From Caldilineaceae bacterium (GTDB lineage: Bacteria > Chloroflexota > Anaerolineae > Caldilineales > Caldilineaceae): 64,000 nt of DNA. The notes beneath the pieces are model-generated. The model was not told the DNA's origin and did no database searches. It was given only the letters and a program-made list of their open reading frames with translations. Location of the stretch: NCBI GenBank assembly GCA_019637645.1, contig JAHBVH010000029.1, positions 29,723 to 93,722 of the forward strand, written 5' to 3'. This document shows positions 35,609 through 44,678 of this stretch, piece by piece (within the stretch, counting starts at the first letter, position 1; each line of letters begins with the position of its first letter). Made by a program: the position numbers and the translations under genes.

Positions 35609-36511
35609 CTACCCCTTTACCGAGCCCGCCGTCAGCCCTTGAATAAAATGGCGCTGCATAATGATGTAGAGCAGGATCATGGGCAGCGAGCCAATGCTGA
35701 GCGCGGCAAAGACCTGTTCCCACTCCGTTCGTCCCCAGGCATAGAAGAAGACTTGAATCGCCAGCGGGATCGTGCGCATCTCGGCAGAGCGCACTAAGAT
35801 CAAAGCCAGAAAATATTCATTCCACGCGCCGACAAATTGCAGGATCGCGACCGTAGCAACGGCTGGCCCTGAGATCGGCATGACTACACGCAAGAACGCC
35901 AACAGCTCAGTACAGCCGTCAACCTTAGCCGCGTCCAGTAGTTCACGTGGCATGGATTGAAAATAGGCGCGGAAGATAAAAATCGCCAGTGGAATGCCCC
36001 CCGCGACCATGGGCAGGATCAACCCCAGCCGACTATCTGTCAACCCCAGCCGGACCAGCATGACATAAAGTGGAATGACAGGAGCCGGTGCGTGCATGGT
36101 AAAGACAAAGAGGAGGAAGAGGGCAAGGGCAAAGCGAAAGGAAAATTTAGCAAAGGCAAAGCCCGCCGGTGCCGCAAAAACGATCACGAGTAGCACGGTG
36201 CCGACGGAGACCAAAATACTGTTGAGCAAGGCGTAGCCCAACTTGCCGCTTTCCCAAGCACCCGTATAGTTCTCCCAGTGAAGCGTCTGTGGTAGACCCC
36301 AAACATTGGTCACAATTTCGCTGTTCGACTTGAACGAAGCAAAGAGCATCCAAACAACGGGGTAGATAATGACAATCGTAAAGGCAGCCAAGATCACATG
36401 GCTGCCCACGGTTATCAGCAGCGTTTCCAGCCGCCGCGACCCGGAAGCGGCAGTGGCAGTTGTTTGTGCTGGCGCTAGCGGCACTGAAGCAGCAGTCATA
36501 CGCTTTGTCAT
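35609..36511 (-). CDS. Carbohydrate ABC transporter permease (MalG/UgpE type)
   Basis: This 300-residue inner-membrane permease has six predicted TM helices and the EAA loop LLDAAKVDGCTELLAFLRVV. It ends in the typical QGLTAGSVKG tail of MalG-type subunits. Its start overlaps the stop of the partner permease by four bases (ATGA), so the two are translationally coupled. Together they move a sugar captured by the binding protein upstream. No ATPase gene follows, so a shared MsmX-like ATPase elsewhere is likely. The substrate is unknown. Confidence 0.92.
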   Translation of the reverse strand: MTKRMTAASVPLAPAQTTATAASGSRRLETLLITVGSHVILAAFTIVIIYPVVWMLFASFKSNSEIVTNVWGLPQTLHWENYTGAWESGKLGYALLNSILVSVGTVLLVIVFAAPAGFAFAKFSFRFALALFLLFVFTMHAPAPVIPLYVMLVRLGLTDSRLGLILPMVAGGIPLAIFIFRAYFQSMPRELLDAAKVDGCTELLAFLRVVMPISGPAVATVAILQFVGAWNEYFLALILVRSAEMRTIPLAIQVFFYAWGRTEWEQVFAALSIGSLPMILLYIIMQRHFIQGLTAGSVKG

Positions 36512-37407
36512 GTTACACTCTCCCGGCTCATCAACCGCATTTGAATAGCCGCCAAGATGGTCACTAGGGTGAGCAGCACATAGGAGAGCGCGGCCGCATA
36601 GCCAAAACGATAAAATTTGAAGCCACGAATATAGATGTGCAGCGCCATCACCGTGGTGGAATTGGCTGGCCCACCTTCGGTCATCACATAGGGAATGTCA
36701 AAGACCCCAAAACCACCCATGAGCGAAAGCGTGACATTGACTAGCATCACCGGCTGTAACATGGGCAAGGTGATATGCCAAAATTGCTGGCGACGGTTAG
36801 CGCCATCAATGCGGGCGGCTTCATAGAGCTCGGTCGGGATGGTCTGTAGCCCCGCCAGGAAGATGACCATGTGGAAGCCATACCACTTCCAAATATCAAC
36901 CAAGACTAGCGACCAAAGCGCCACCTTGGGATCGCCTAGCCAATCTAGGATGAGAAACGATAGCCCCAGCCGATGCAATAGGTTGTTGACCAAGCCAAAT
37001 TGAGCATTGTAAAGCCAAGTCCACAGAATGCCGACCACCACGAACGACATCACCACCGGAAGGAAGAGGGCGGTGCGGTAGAAACTGCGCCCCCGTAGCG
37101 CCTGGTGGAGTAATAAGGCCAACCCCAGCGATAGAATGGTCTTGCCGACGACAGTGCCAATGGCATATTGCACATTGTTGCGCAACGCCAGCAGAATGAC
37201 TTCATCATTGAGCATGCGCTGAAAATTTTGCAGCCCAACAAAGCGGGCCGGCTCAATCCCATCCCATTGGAGCAAGGCCAAATAGGTGCCAGCCACCATG
37301 GGGACTAATTTGAAGAGCGCATAGAGCAGAACTGCGGGCAAGACCCACCAATAGGGTACCCAGTTTCGCCGCCGACGGGCAGGCTGGGCAGCAACATGAA
37401 CAGACAT
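36508..37407 (-). CDS. Carbohydrate ABC transporter permease (MalF/UgpA type)
   Basis: This 299-residue permease has six TM helices, an EAA loop (YEAARIDGANRRQQFWHITL) and the N-terminal block of CUT1-family MalF/UgpA subunits. AAAGGAG lies about 11 bases before the start. It is separated from the binding-protein gene by 150 bases that contain a strong hairpin. It overlaps the second permease gene. Substrate unknown. Confidence 0.92.
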   Translation of the reverse strand: MSVHVAAQPARRRRNWVPYWWVLPAVLLYALFKLVPMVAGTYLALLQWDGIEPARFVGLQNFQRMLNDEVILLALRNNVQYAIGTVVGKTILSLGLALLLHQALRGRSFYRTALFLPVVMSFVVVGILWTWLYNAQFGLVNNLLHRLGLSFLILDWLGDPKVALWSLVLVDIWKWYGFHMVIFLAGLQTIPTELYEAARIDGANRRQQFWHITLPMLQPVMLVNVTLSLMGGFGVFDIPYVMTEGGPANSTTVMALHIYIRGFKFYRFGYAAALSYVLLTLVTILAAIQMRLMSRESVT

Positions 37408-37502
37408 GCAGGTTTGACTCCTTTAGTGGTACCACCCGCTCAAGGGCGCGGCGAAAGTGGGTTTCGACAGGCCATAGCGAGCAGACCCGATCAAGCAGAT
37501 GT

Positions 37503-37550
37503 AGTAGCGGCAAAGTGGGATGGTTCACTTCATCTCACTTTGCCGCTACT
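37503..37550 (-). terminator. Intra-operon hairpin between binding protein and permease genes
   Basis: Twenty-base arms (37503-37522 and 37531-37550) pair with one mismatch, starting 8 bases past the binding-protein stop. There is no T-run. In similar operons such structures protect the upstream message or partly terminate, so that the binding protein outnumbers the permeases. Confidence 0.75.
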
Positions 37551-37557
37551 CTGCTAG

Positions 37558-38889
37558 CTAGCTTTCAAAGGTATACCCATCGGCATACAAATCGTCCAAC
37601 ACCTTCTGGATGGCGTCCGCTGCCTCCTGGGGGTTCTTAGTGCCAGCGACAACCGCCTGTTGATTTTCCTGGTAGGCCCGCGTGATTTCCGGTGGCCAAT
37701 ACCAATCGAGGTAGGTAAACTGATTGTCGGCACACTCGGTGGCATATTTCACTGCCAACACATCGTCGCTGGCCTCGACATTCAGGTTGGTCGAAACCGG
37801 GTCTTTATTGGTATCGTTTGACCATTTCACCCATTCATCCGAGGTCATCAGATCCAAAATGGACATCGCCAGATCGAGCCGTTCGGGTGCGATCTTGGCA
37901 TAAATGCCGGTTGCCGCGCCAGTGCCGCCGGGCAACATCCGCTTGATGCTCCCATCCTCTACCGAACGTAACGGCGGCATCAAGCTGAGATCCAATTCGG
38001 GATAGGTCTCTTCGCGATAGAGACCAACCCGCCAGCTATGTTCATACCAAAAGGCCGCTTTTCCTTGGGAGAAGGCCAACCACGCGCCATCACTATCCAG
38101 ACTGTTGACCCCGTCAATAAACATATTATCCCGCGCATACTGGTGCAGAATTTCCAACCCTGCCACATGTTCGGGATCGCTAAATTTCATGTCGCCGGTC
38201 AACGTCTTAAAGGTCTTTTCGACCGGGTCGTTGCCACTCGTCTGGGCAAAGGCAAAAAATTGCCAGATTGGCCAAAGATAGATATTTTTGCCAGCATGGA
38301 CAAAGGGTGCATAGCCAGCGTTAATGAGTTCGGGGGCCAACGCCTGCAGCTCCGCATAGGTCGTCGGTTCCTCAGTCACCCCGATGGTATCAAGGATCTT
38401 TTTGTTATAGAGGAAGGGGAAGCCGCTAATCCCGCCGCGAGGCAAGGCCCAGAGTTTGCCACCGATGGTGTAGGTCTTCAACCCGACCTCGCGAAAACGA
38501 TCTTTATAGCCGATCTCCGAGAGATCGAGTAACTTGTTGCCTACGGCATAGCGGCGCAGATCCTGGCCGTTGAGATCCATCATATCGATCTGATCCCCAG
38601 CAATCTCGGATGCGGCAAACAGTTCGGTGTAACGTTCGCTGGTTAAGCCGCGCCATTCCACTTCAACACCAGGATGGGCCGCCTCGATCGCTTTGATCAA
38701 GGGATCATTTTGGTCGGGATTGCCAGCGGATACAATCACAAATTTGCCCTGATACGGACCCGCGGCGCCGTCAGCAGCGGGTTCAGTTCCAGGTGCCACC
38801 GGTGCGGCACAGGCGGCCACGGTTAGGCCGACACTAGCCACCGCGGTAACCTGGAGAAATTCACGGCGTGAGAGCTTGCGCTGTACCAT
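37558..38889 (-). CDS. ABC sugar-binding lipoprotein with Tat-type signal
   Basis: This 443-residue family-1 solute-binding protein has the twin-arginine motif SRREFL (residues 7-12) with a hydrophobic stretch and lipobox VAAC (Cys near 27). It is therefore exported folded and lipid-anchored. Middle motifs such as YNKKILDTIGVTEEPTTY and GKAAFWYEHSWR are typical of the CUT1 group. The ATG at 38889 follows GAGGAGG; a longer frame to 39108 has no site and no export signal. It is the first gene of the binding protein-MalF-MalG operon. Confidence 0.9.
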   Translation of the reverse strand: MVQRKLSRREFLQVTAVASVGLTVAACAAPVAPGTEPAADGAAGPYQGKFVIVSAGNPDQNDPLIKAIEAAHPGVEVEWRGLTSERYTELFAASEIAGDQIDMMDLNGQDLRRYAVGNKLLDLSEIGYKDRFREVGLKTYTIGGKLWALPRGGISGFPFLYNKKILDTIGVTEEPTTYAELQALAPELINAGYAPFVHAGKNIYLWPIWQFFAFAQTSGNDPVEKTFKTLTGDMKFSDPEHVAGLEILHQYARDNMFIDGVNSLDSDGAWLAFSQGKAAFWYEHSWRVGLYREETYPELDLSLMPPLRSVEDGSIKRMLPGGTGAATGIYAKIAPERLDLAMSILDLMTSDEWVKWSNDTNKDPVSTNLNVEASDDVLAVKYATECADNQFTYLDWYWPPEITRAYQENQQAVVAGTKNPQEAADAIQKVLDDLYADGYTFES

Positions 38890-39417
38890 TACCTTTTCCT
38901 CCTCTGCGTGGATGCGCTTGAGTGATACCGAGCTGGACATACAACTTTGCCCACGCAGCACCATGGCCCATGCTCCGCAAGCAAAAGCAGAGTAACCCAC
39001 GCCACCGGCGTGTGCTACTAGTTCCGGCATCGTATTTACTGCTTCTTGATGTATTAGCAAAATGATGGGATAACGCGGCGAACAAAAGCCGCAGCGCAAG
39101 GATAACACCAGTGGTAAGCGCTGTCAAATGACCTTCGCGAGCCAGGGGATTTTGGTTTTTGGCTTCTTCTGGCTCGCCTACAGATTCAGCTACTACGCCA
39201 CCCACCACAAGTCTAGCCCCAACCAATTTCCCTTAGGCTACCGCGCGCTGCCGTGCGGACCAGCTGTGATCTAGCGCACACGCCGTCTATGCAGTGTCGC
39301 ATAGGGTGAGCAGAGCCGATAGCAGTACGATGAAGCAGGGCAGCTCACCCGAGTTAACAGCTCATCTAAACATCTCTGATGAGCCGGGTTATCTGTCCTC
39401 TGCGAGGAGAAACTACC
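38890..39417. other. Divergent regulatory region
   Basis: No gene is supported. It contains the putative minus-strand promoter of the sugar importer (39099-39127). A GCTCATC/GATGAGC stem lies at 39360-39384, just before the GAGGAG of the peptidase/VWA gene. No palindromic LacI-type operator could be placed with confidence. Confidence 0.5.
39099..39127 (-). promoter_or_regulatory. Putative promoter of the sugar importer operon
   Basis: On the minus strand a consensus TTGACA (39127-39122) is followed after 17 bases by TATCCT (39104-39099). It would give a leader of about 200 bases before the binding-protein start. Confidence 0.5.
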
Positions 39418-42400
39418 ATGAAGCATGATCGTCTACCACCAAAACTACGTTTTGTCCGGTTCTGGCAAGGCTTTCTTTGTGCGGCCTTGCTCGTCAGTTT
39501 GTTGCCAACCAACTTGTTGGCCGCGCCACGCCAGGCAGAGAACGCACCGCTCGCCTGTCCCGCGGCCCCCGCTAGCCTGCCTGATGTCATCGAACGGGCC
39601 ACCTTCTGCGTCTATTATAATGACGCCGATACCACCGATGCCCAGGCAACCACCATTGCCGACCATACCCAATCCTACTGGGATCGCTATGTGACCGACT
39701 TTGGCTTCCAAGCCCCAGCCTTTACCGGCAAATTGGAAGTGCAAATTGTCAATAGCGCCAGTTGTAATGGCGGCACCAGTTCGAGCTCCAATGTCTTTAC
39801 CGTCAACAACGGCTGTTTTGCCATTGCTGAATCGGCTCAACAGACGCCCGGTCACGAGCTCTTTCATCGCGTCCAGTATAGCTACGATGGCGTCGAAGTG
39901 CGTTGGTTCAAGGAAGGCACGGCCCGCGCCATTGAAGATCTGGCCTTTACCAACATTGATCACTGGATCAACGCCTTGATGGCCCCCTTTAATGTGAATT
40001 TGCAACACAACGAGTACCTCAACAACACCAATGTCGATATCACCAGCGACCCCCAACGCTACAACTCGGCGCTCTGGTGGAAATACTTCACCGAGCAATT
40101 TGGCACAACCGTCACCGAACCCCAACGCGGGGTCGATGCCCTGGTGACTCTGTGGCAAGCCGCCGCCACCCAAGATGACATTGCCGCCCTCAACACCGCC
40201 TTGGGCAACCTAGGGGCGGGGATGAATTTCGACGCGGCCTTCCGGCGTTTTGCCGCGGCCAACTGGATCAAAGATCTGACCAACCAGCCCAGCGCGGCCT
40301 ATAACTATCTCGACGAAGATGAGGTTGGCAACCCGGCAGCCTATGGGCCGATCATCCCCACCAGTGGCGGCACCATTAGCACAGGCACACCAGCCAATTT
40401 CAGCAACCAAGCATTAAGTCGCTATGGGGCGCGCTACTATCGAGCCATTCCTTCGGCCACCAACTGTCCCGTCGTCAGCGCCCGCTTCCACACCGATTCT
40501 GGCCCGGCCTTCTATCATGTTATCACCCAGAAAGGGGCCGCCGCGCCCTTTGCCTTGGATAGCTATGGACAGAGCACCGCGACCGACTGGACGCGTGCCT
40601 TCTTTAACGATGGCTTGACGGCCATTGTGGCGATTGCGGGTAGCACCAACGCCGCGGCGCAGGCCGATATTACCTTGGAATGTGTAAACCCAGTGCTGGA
40701 TGTGAAATTGCCCAACAGCGGTGCCGTCGCCAATGTGGGTCCCTTCAATGCGCCGGGCAAACTCTTGGTCCAAGCCTTGGTCACCAATGGCGACCCCAAA
40801 GGTCCCGTAGTGGCGGGCTTAACCGTCAATGACTTCAAAGTGCGCGTCAACGGCGAGAACGCCTTGATCACAACCGGCGGCTTTATTCAGCAACAGTACT
40901 GGCTGGTTGTACAGGCCCCCAACCAACTGGCCGACGGCGTCTACGATCTGGAAGTCTCCCTCGAAAAATCGGGCAGCACCACGGTGCTAGCTACCGACAC
41001 CAACAGCGCCAGCGTTTCCTACAATGCCAATAACATGGATCAGGTGTTGGTGTTGGATCGCTCTGGCTCCATGACTGGGGAAAATCGCATTGAGGCGGCC
41101 CGCCAAGCAGCCAAGTTCTATGTCGATATTACGCGTAACAACGATGGCCTAGCCGTGGTCGCCTACAATGAAAATGTCAACCCCGCGCCCTTTGCCATCC
41201 GCCCCGTCACCGCCGTACCCAACGTGCGGCAGCAGGCCAAGGATTATCTCGACACGATTAGCGCCAGCGGCCTCACCAGCATTGGCGACGGCATGGCCGA
41301 AGCGGTCAACCAGCGCAATGCCAGCCCCACCGGCAATACGCCCTGCTCCTATGTCCTCCTCTCCGACGGCATGGAAAACAGCGCGCAATTCTGGGCTAGC
41401 GTCCAGGCCAGTGTCGTGGGGACAGGCTGCCCAGTCACCTCGATTGCCTTTGGCCCAGAATCGGACGAGACGTTGATGCAAAACATTGCCACCGCTACTG
41501 GTGGGCTCTTCTTCTACAACGATGTGTATGTCAGCCAGGTGGCCGCGGCCGGGGTCGAAGCGATTGATGCCGCTTCGGACACAGCGCTTGACTTGGGTAG
41601 CACCTATGAATATGCCGAAGCCAACCAGGAAGGGCGGCAGCGCATCTTGGCCGAAAAAGATCTCCTCCCCTTTGGTGTCACTGGTGTCATCAGCCAAGTC
41701 CACCCCGTGGTAGTGGATGACTCCGTCAGCGAGATGCTCTTTGCCCTCGACTGGCCCAATCGCCAATCCTTCTTGGAACTGAAGCTGCGCAAGCCCGATG
41801 GCACCCTGATCGACTCGAACACCTTGCCCTATACCTTTTCTGACTTTGGCAGCGGCCATGTCGGTTGGCGGATTGCCAATCCCGACCCCGGCACTTGGCA
41901 GATGATCGTTACCTTTGCGCCTTTCATTCCTTTTGCGCCGACCGCAGCCAGTGCTCAGCAGGCCATGAGTCCCAGCGGCGAGCGCGGTGCGCCCTATCAG
42001 GTGATTGCCAGTGGGAAATCGAATCTCATGTTCCATCTGCTCTTGCCCGATCGCCTAGGCAGCCGCTATTTCACGGGCAACCGCGTGCCGATCTATGCCT
42101 TCCTCTCGGGCAACGGACCGTTGGGGAATTTCCGCCCGGTTGCGCTGGTGACGGCGCCCAATGGGGTGGTCAGTCGCGTGCCGCTCTTTGATGATGGTCA
42201 ACATGGTGACGGCGAGCCAGGTGACGGCTTCTATGCTGGGCAGTACACCTTGGTCAACCAAGCCGTAGCTGTTACGCCCCAAGGGGAAGATACGCAACAA
42301 CCGACGCCCAAAAACGAAGGCTCCTACCGCGTCCGCTTGTTGGTGCAGACACCCCAGTTCGTGCGCGAGGCGCTTGGTTCCTTCTCGGTGCAAGCAGGCA

Positions 42401-43236
42401 GTGATACTAACGGCAATGGCTTACCCGATCCCTTTGAAGAGGAAAATCAGGTGACCCAGGATGGCGGCGACCCCGACTTGGACTCTTTGGACAATCTGAG
42501 TGAATATCAGTTGGGCACTGATCCCAACAACTCGGACACCGATGGTGGCGGCGAGAATGATGGTTCTGAATTTGCCAAGGGCAAGGACCCCTTTGATCCA
42601 ACCGATGACGGTATCGTAGCACCACAATTCCTCCATGTGACCCCCAATGTGGGCATGAATGTGGTGAGCTACGACGTGCGCCCGGAATATAACCGCATGG
42701 TGCTCTACCGGGCCACTAATTCTGCCGGGCCATGGAGTATTCAGCAACCAGAGCTGCCCAACACAGGCGTCTATTCGGACACAGCCACCAATGGGGTGAA
42801 CTACTTCTATCGCTATATGGCAATTGACGCCGATGATGATCGCTCCGCCGTGATCGACACCAGTCCGGCTACGCCCAGCCAAGATCCCTTCCGCCCAGAG
42901 GCGCGGGTTGAAATCGACGGCAACGCGATCGAAACGCTAGACCGCGATGTGATCTTGACCTTTGTCCCGTCCAATGAAGAAGGGGAGTTCTTTGACGATA
43001 TTACCCAGATGAAACTGAGCAACGATCCCCAGTTGACCGGAGCCAGCTACCAACCCTTCGCCCAGAATGTGCCCTGGCAACTCGCACCCACCGCGCCAGG
43101 AGAGGTCGCCAAGGTCTATGCCCAGTTCCGTGACGGTGCAGGCAATGAGTCACTCATTACCTTGAGTGGGATTCGGTTGGCGGTGGATGGCAGCACCTTC
43201 TCCCATCAGCTCTATCTACCCCTGATTGCGCAATAA
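39418..43236 (+). CDS. Secreted HExxH peptidase-like / VWA / Ca-binding repeat protein
   Basis: This 1272-residue exported protein has a signal peptide (about 1-35). An HELFH motif (146-150) with WFKEG 13-17 residues on (Glu166) matches the peptidase-MA (gluzincin) pattern. A VWA domain follows with MIDAS DRSGS (547-551), then a choice-of-anchor-X-like segment (DDGQHGDGEPGDGFYAG). Thrombospondin-type-3-like acidic repeats (DTNGNGLPDPFEE, DPNNSDTDGGGENDG) precede the C-terminal tail HQLYLPLIAQ. It is presumably surface-exposed and calcium-dependent. GAGGAG precedes the ATG at 39418; 13 more residues exist upstream in frame. Proteolytic activity is inferred, not shown. Confidence 0.78.
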   Translation: MKHDRLPPKLRFVRFWQGFLCAALLVSLLPTNLLAAPRQAENAPLACPAAPASLPDVIERATFCVYYNDADTTDAQATTIADHTQSYWDRYVTDFGFQAPAFTGKLEVQIVNSASCNGGTSSSSNVFTVNNGCFAIAESAQQTPGHELFHRVQYSYDGVEVRWFKEGTARAIEDLAFTNIDHWINALMAPFNVNLQHNEYLNNTNVDITSDPQRYNSALWWKYFTEQFGTTVTEPQRGVDALVTLWQAAATQDDIAALNTALGNLGAGMNFDAAFRRFAAANWIKDLTNQPSAAYNYLDEDEVGNPAAYGPIIPTSGGTISTGTPANFSNQALSRYGARYYRAIPSATNCPVVSARFHTDSGPAFYHVITQKGAAAPFALDSYGQSTATDWTRAFFNDGLTAIVAIAGSTNAAAQADITLECVNPVLDVKLPNSGAVANVGPFNAPGKLLVQALVTNGDPKGPVVAGLTVNDFKVRVNGENALITTGGFIQQQYWLVVQAPNQLADGVYDLEVSLEKSGSTTVLATDTNSASVSYNANNMDQVLVLDRSGSMTGENRIEAARQAAKFYVDITRNNDGLAVVAYNENVNPAPFAIRPVTAVPNVRQQAKDYLDTISASGLTSIGDGMAEAVNQRNASPTGNTPCSYVLLSDGMENSAQFWASVQASVVGTGCPVTSIAFGPESDETLMQNIATATGGLFFYNDVYVSQVAAAGVEAIDAASDTALDLGSTYEYAEANQEGRQRILAEKDLLPFGVTGVISQVHPVVVDDSVSEMLFALDWPNRQSFLELKLRKPDGTLIDSNTLPYTFSDFGSGHVGWRIANPDPGTWQMIVTFAPFIPFAPTAASAQQAMSPSGERGAPYQVIASGKSNLMFHLLLPDRLGSRYFTGNRVPIYAFLSGNGPLGNFRPVALVTAPNGVVSRVPLFDDGQHGDGEPGDGFYAGQYTLVNQAVAVTPQGEDTQQPTPKNEGSYRVRLLVQTPQFVREALGSFSVQAGSDTNGNGLPDPFEEENQVTQDGGDPDLDSLDNLSEYQLGTDPNNSDTDGGGENDGSEFAKGKDPFDPTDDGIVAPQFLHVTPNVGMNVVSYDVRPEYNRMVLYRATNSAGPWSIQQPELPNTGVYSDTATNGVNYFYRYMAIDADDDRSAVIDTSPATPSQDPFRPEARVEIDGNAIETLDRDVILTFVPSNEEGEFFDDITQMKLSNDPQLTGASYQPFAQNVPWQLAPTAPGEVAKVYAQFRDGAGNESLITLSGIRLAVDGSTFSHQLYLPLIAQ

Positions 43237-43278
43237 CAGAACCAGGTTGCCACCGTCACCGCCTAGGTGAATGGATGT

Positions 43279-43324
43279 AGAGAGAGCGTTCGGATCGACG
43301 GGACCCGAACGCTCTCTCTTTATT
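43279..43324 (+). terminator. Rho-independent terminator after the peptidase/VWA gene
   Basis: Arms AGAGAGAGCGTTCGG (43279-43293) and CCGAACGCTCTCTCT (43305-43319) are followed by TTTATTTT. Confidence 0.88.
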
Positions 43325-43353
43325 TTGACAGTTCGCCCCTCTTTGCCTACAAT
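43325..43353 (+). promoter_or_regulatory. Near-consensus promoter upstream of coxG
   Basis: TTGACA (43325-43330), a 17-base spacer and TACAAT (43348-43353) match 11 of 12 consensus positions. It lies immediately after the preceding terminator and gives a leader of about 210 bases to coxG. Confidence 0.8.
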
Positions 43354-43394
43354 GCGCAAAAGCCAAGTAAGCAACAACCGTAGTCAGCAACGCT

Positions 43395-43426
43395 GGCACA
43401 ACGCCCGCTTGAGCGGGCGTTGTGCC
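43395..43426. repeat. Perfect palindrome in the coxG leader
   Basis: Arms GGCACAACGCCCGC (43395-43408) and GCGGGCGTTGTGCC (43413-43426) flank TTGA. The core is shared with the element at 27915-28009. A pair of imperfect 31-base direct repeats follows (43440-43470 and 43488-43518, 26 identical positions). Confidence 0.8.
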
Positions 43427-43571
43427 TTAGCCCGGTGCTTCAGCGCCAGGCAGTCAGCGTATCCCGCAACATTTTCGCAATCTTCATCAGCGCCGGGCGA
43501 TCAGCGTATACCGAAACAGCTATTTAACGCTCACGAAGCCAAGGCCCATCGTTATGTAAGGAGAAGATACT

Positions 43572-44333
43572 ATGCAAATCCAGGGCACGCACACCTTCAA
43601 AGCACCGCGCCAGATCGTTTGGGATGCCTTGCAGGATCCCACCCTACTTTCTATGGCGCTGCCCGGCGGCGAACAATTGGAAAAGCTCAACGAAAATGAA
43701 TACAAAGCCGCCATGCATGTGCGCGTCGGGCCGGTTCAGGGCAAATTTGAAGGCAAGATTGAACTAACCGACATCAATGAACCTGAAAGCTATCGGATGA
43801 AGGTCAGCGGCCAGGGCGCGCCGGGCTTTGTCAACGGGGAAGGCAATGTTCGCCTCGAAGCCAACGAAGGCGAGACCGTGATGCACTACACTGGTGACGT
43901 ACAAGTGGGGGGCAAGATTGCCGGTGTCGGCCAACGCTTGATCGATAGCACAGCCAAGTCGATCATTCGCCAAGGGCTTGCCGCGTTGGATGGGCAGATT
44001 CAGGTGCGGGCCGCCCAAGCAATTGCCCCCACACCGGCCCCACCGCCCGTGGCGGAAGCGCCAGCTACGCCGCCCGTGGCGAAGACGCCAGCTACGCCAG
44101 CCACACCACCGGTCTCCCCTGCCCTAGCAGCCGCACCCGTGCCAGCACCCCCCAAAGTTGCCCCAGCCGGGCCATCGGCCACGAAGATCGCCACCGAGGT
44201 CGCCAAAGATGTGGTACGCGATCTCGCGGCGGATGTGGTGCCGCTACAACATCAAGAAAAGGTGATTTGGTTTGCCTTGGGTGCCATCACCATGCTCGTT
44301 GTAAACTTTCTCGTCAACGCGATTTTTGATTGA
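43572..44333 (+). CDS. coxG: CoxG-like SRPBCC protein with C-terminal membrane anchor
   Basis: This 253-residue protein has an SRPBCC/CoxG domain (1-145) with the typical start MQIQGTHTFKAPRQIVWDAL and the LPGGEQLEKL and GFVNGEGNVRL segments. A Pro/Ala linker (about 155-205) and a C-terminal TM helix (VIWFALGAITMLVVNFLV) follow. In Afipia (formerly Oligotropha) carboxidovorans, CoxG helps recruit CO dehydrogenase to the membrane; the anchor here fits that role. AAGGAG precedes the start. It has its own promoter and terminator and lies directly upstream of coxSLM. Confidence 0.9.
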   Translation: MQIQGTHTFKAPRQIVWDALQDPTLLSMALPGGEQLEKLNENEYKAAMHVRVGPVQGKFEGKIELTDINEPESYRMKVSGQGAPGFVNGEGNVRLEANEGETVMHYTGDVQVGGKIAGVGQRLIDSTAKSIIRQGLAALDGQIQVRAAQAIAPTPAPPPVAEAPATPPVAKTPATPATPPVSPALAAAPVPAPPKVAPAGPSATKIATEVAKDVVRDLAADVVPLQHQEKVIWFALGAITMLVVNFLVNAIFD

Positions 44334-44359
44334 TTCAGTGCCTCGCGCATTGGGTCACT

Positions 44360-44420
44360 GGTACAAATAGCAAAGACCTGACAGGTTTTGAAAACCTGTC
44401 AGGTCTTTGCTATTTGTACC
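44360..44420. terminator. Perfect 61-bp palindrome (dispersed palindrome copy 6)
   Basis: Thirty-base arms pair without a mismatch around a single G (44390). The inner 30 bases are the dispersed CCTGACAGG element; the outer part (GGTACAAATAGCAAA and its complement) is unique to this copy. It lies 26 bases after the coxG stop and should terminate transcription from either side. Confidence 0.92.
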
Positions 44421-44476
44421 TTTCCGCACAATCCTTCCTCGGCTACCACTGAAAACCCCAGACCGAAAAATCCGCA

Positions 44477-44505
44477 TTGACAGAATAGCTGCTGTACGCT
44501 AGAAT
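44477..44505 (+). promoter_or_regulatory. Near-consensus promoter for coxSLM
   Basis: TTGACA (44477-44482), a 17-base spacer and TAGAAT (44500-44505) match 11 of 12 consensus positions. The leader to coxS is about 165 bases and contains a two-part hairpin: GAAGT (44602) with ACTTC (44635), and ACGCC (44614) with GGCGT (44625). That hairpin could be regulatory. Confidence 0.82.
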
Positions 44506-44678
44506 AGACGCAAGCTCTCCCAAGATCAGAGTTCGGCGCGACGCAAGCGGTCAGCGCCTTCTTTCCTCAAACAGTACAACCCATAATTGATTCGTTTGCG
44601 TGAAGTATTTCTGACGCCGTTTTTGGCGTTCGTCACTTCTGTGAACACAACCATCTATCGTTTAGCGGAGGAACAATC

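Noticed and set aside
39445..40173. 242-residue minus-strand frame opposite the HExxH domain
   Set aside because: Antisense to a well-supported domain and without recognisable motifs.
41149..42036. 295-residue minus-strand open frame inside the peptidase/VWA gene
   Set aside because: Overlaps the VWA domain of the real gene; Gly/Ala/Val-rich composition typical of antisense frames in GC-rich codons.
44600..44640. Two-part hairpin in the coxS leader considered as a molybdenum-cofactor riboswitch
   Set aside because: The stems are short and I could not match the conserved core of the Moco RNA motif; kept only as a note in the promoter entry. An Infernal search with the Moco model would decide.
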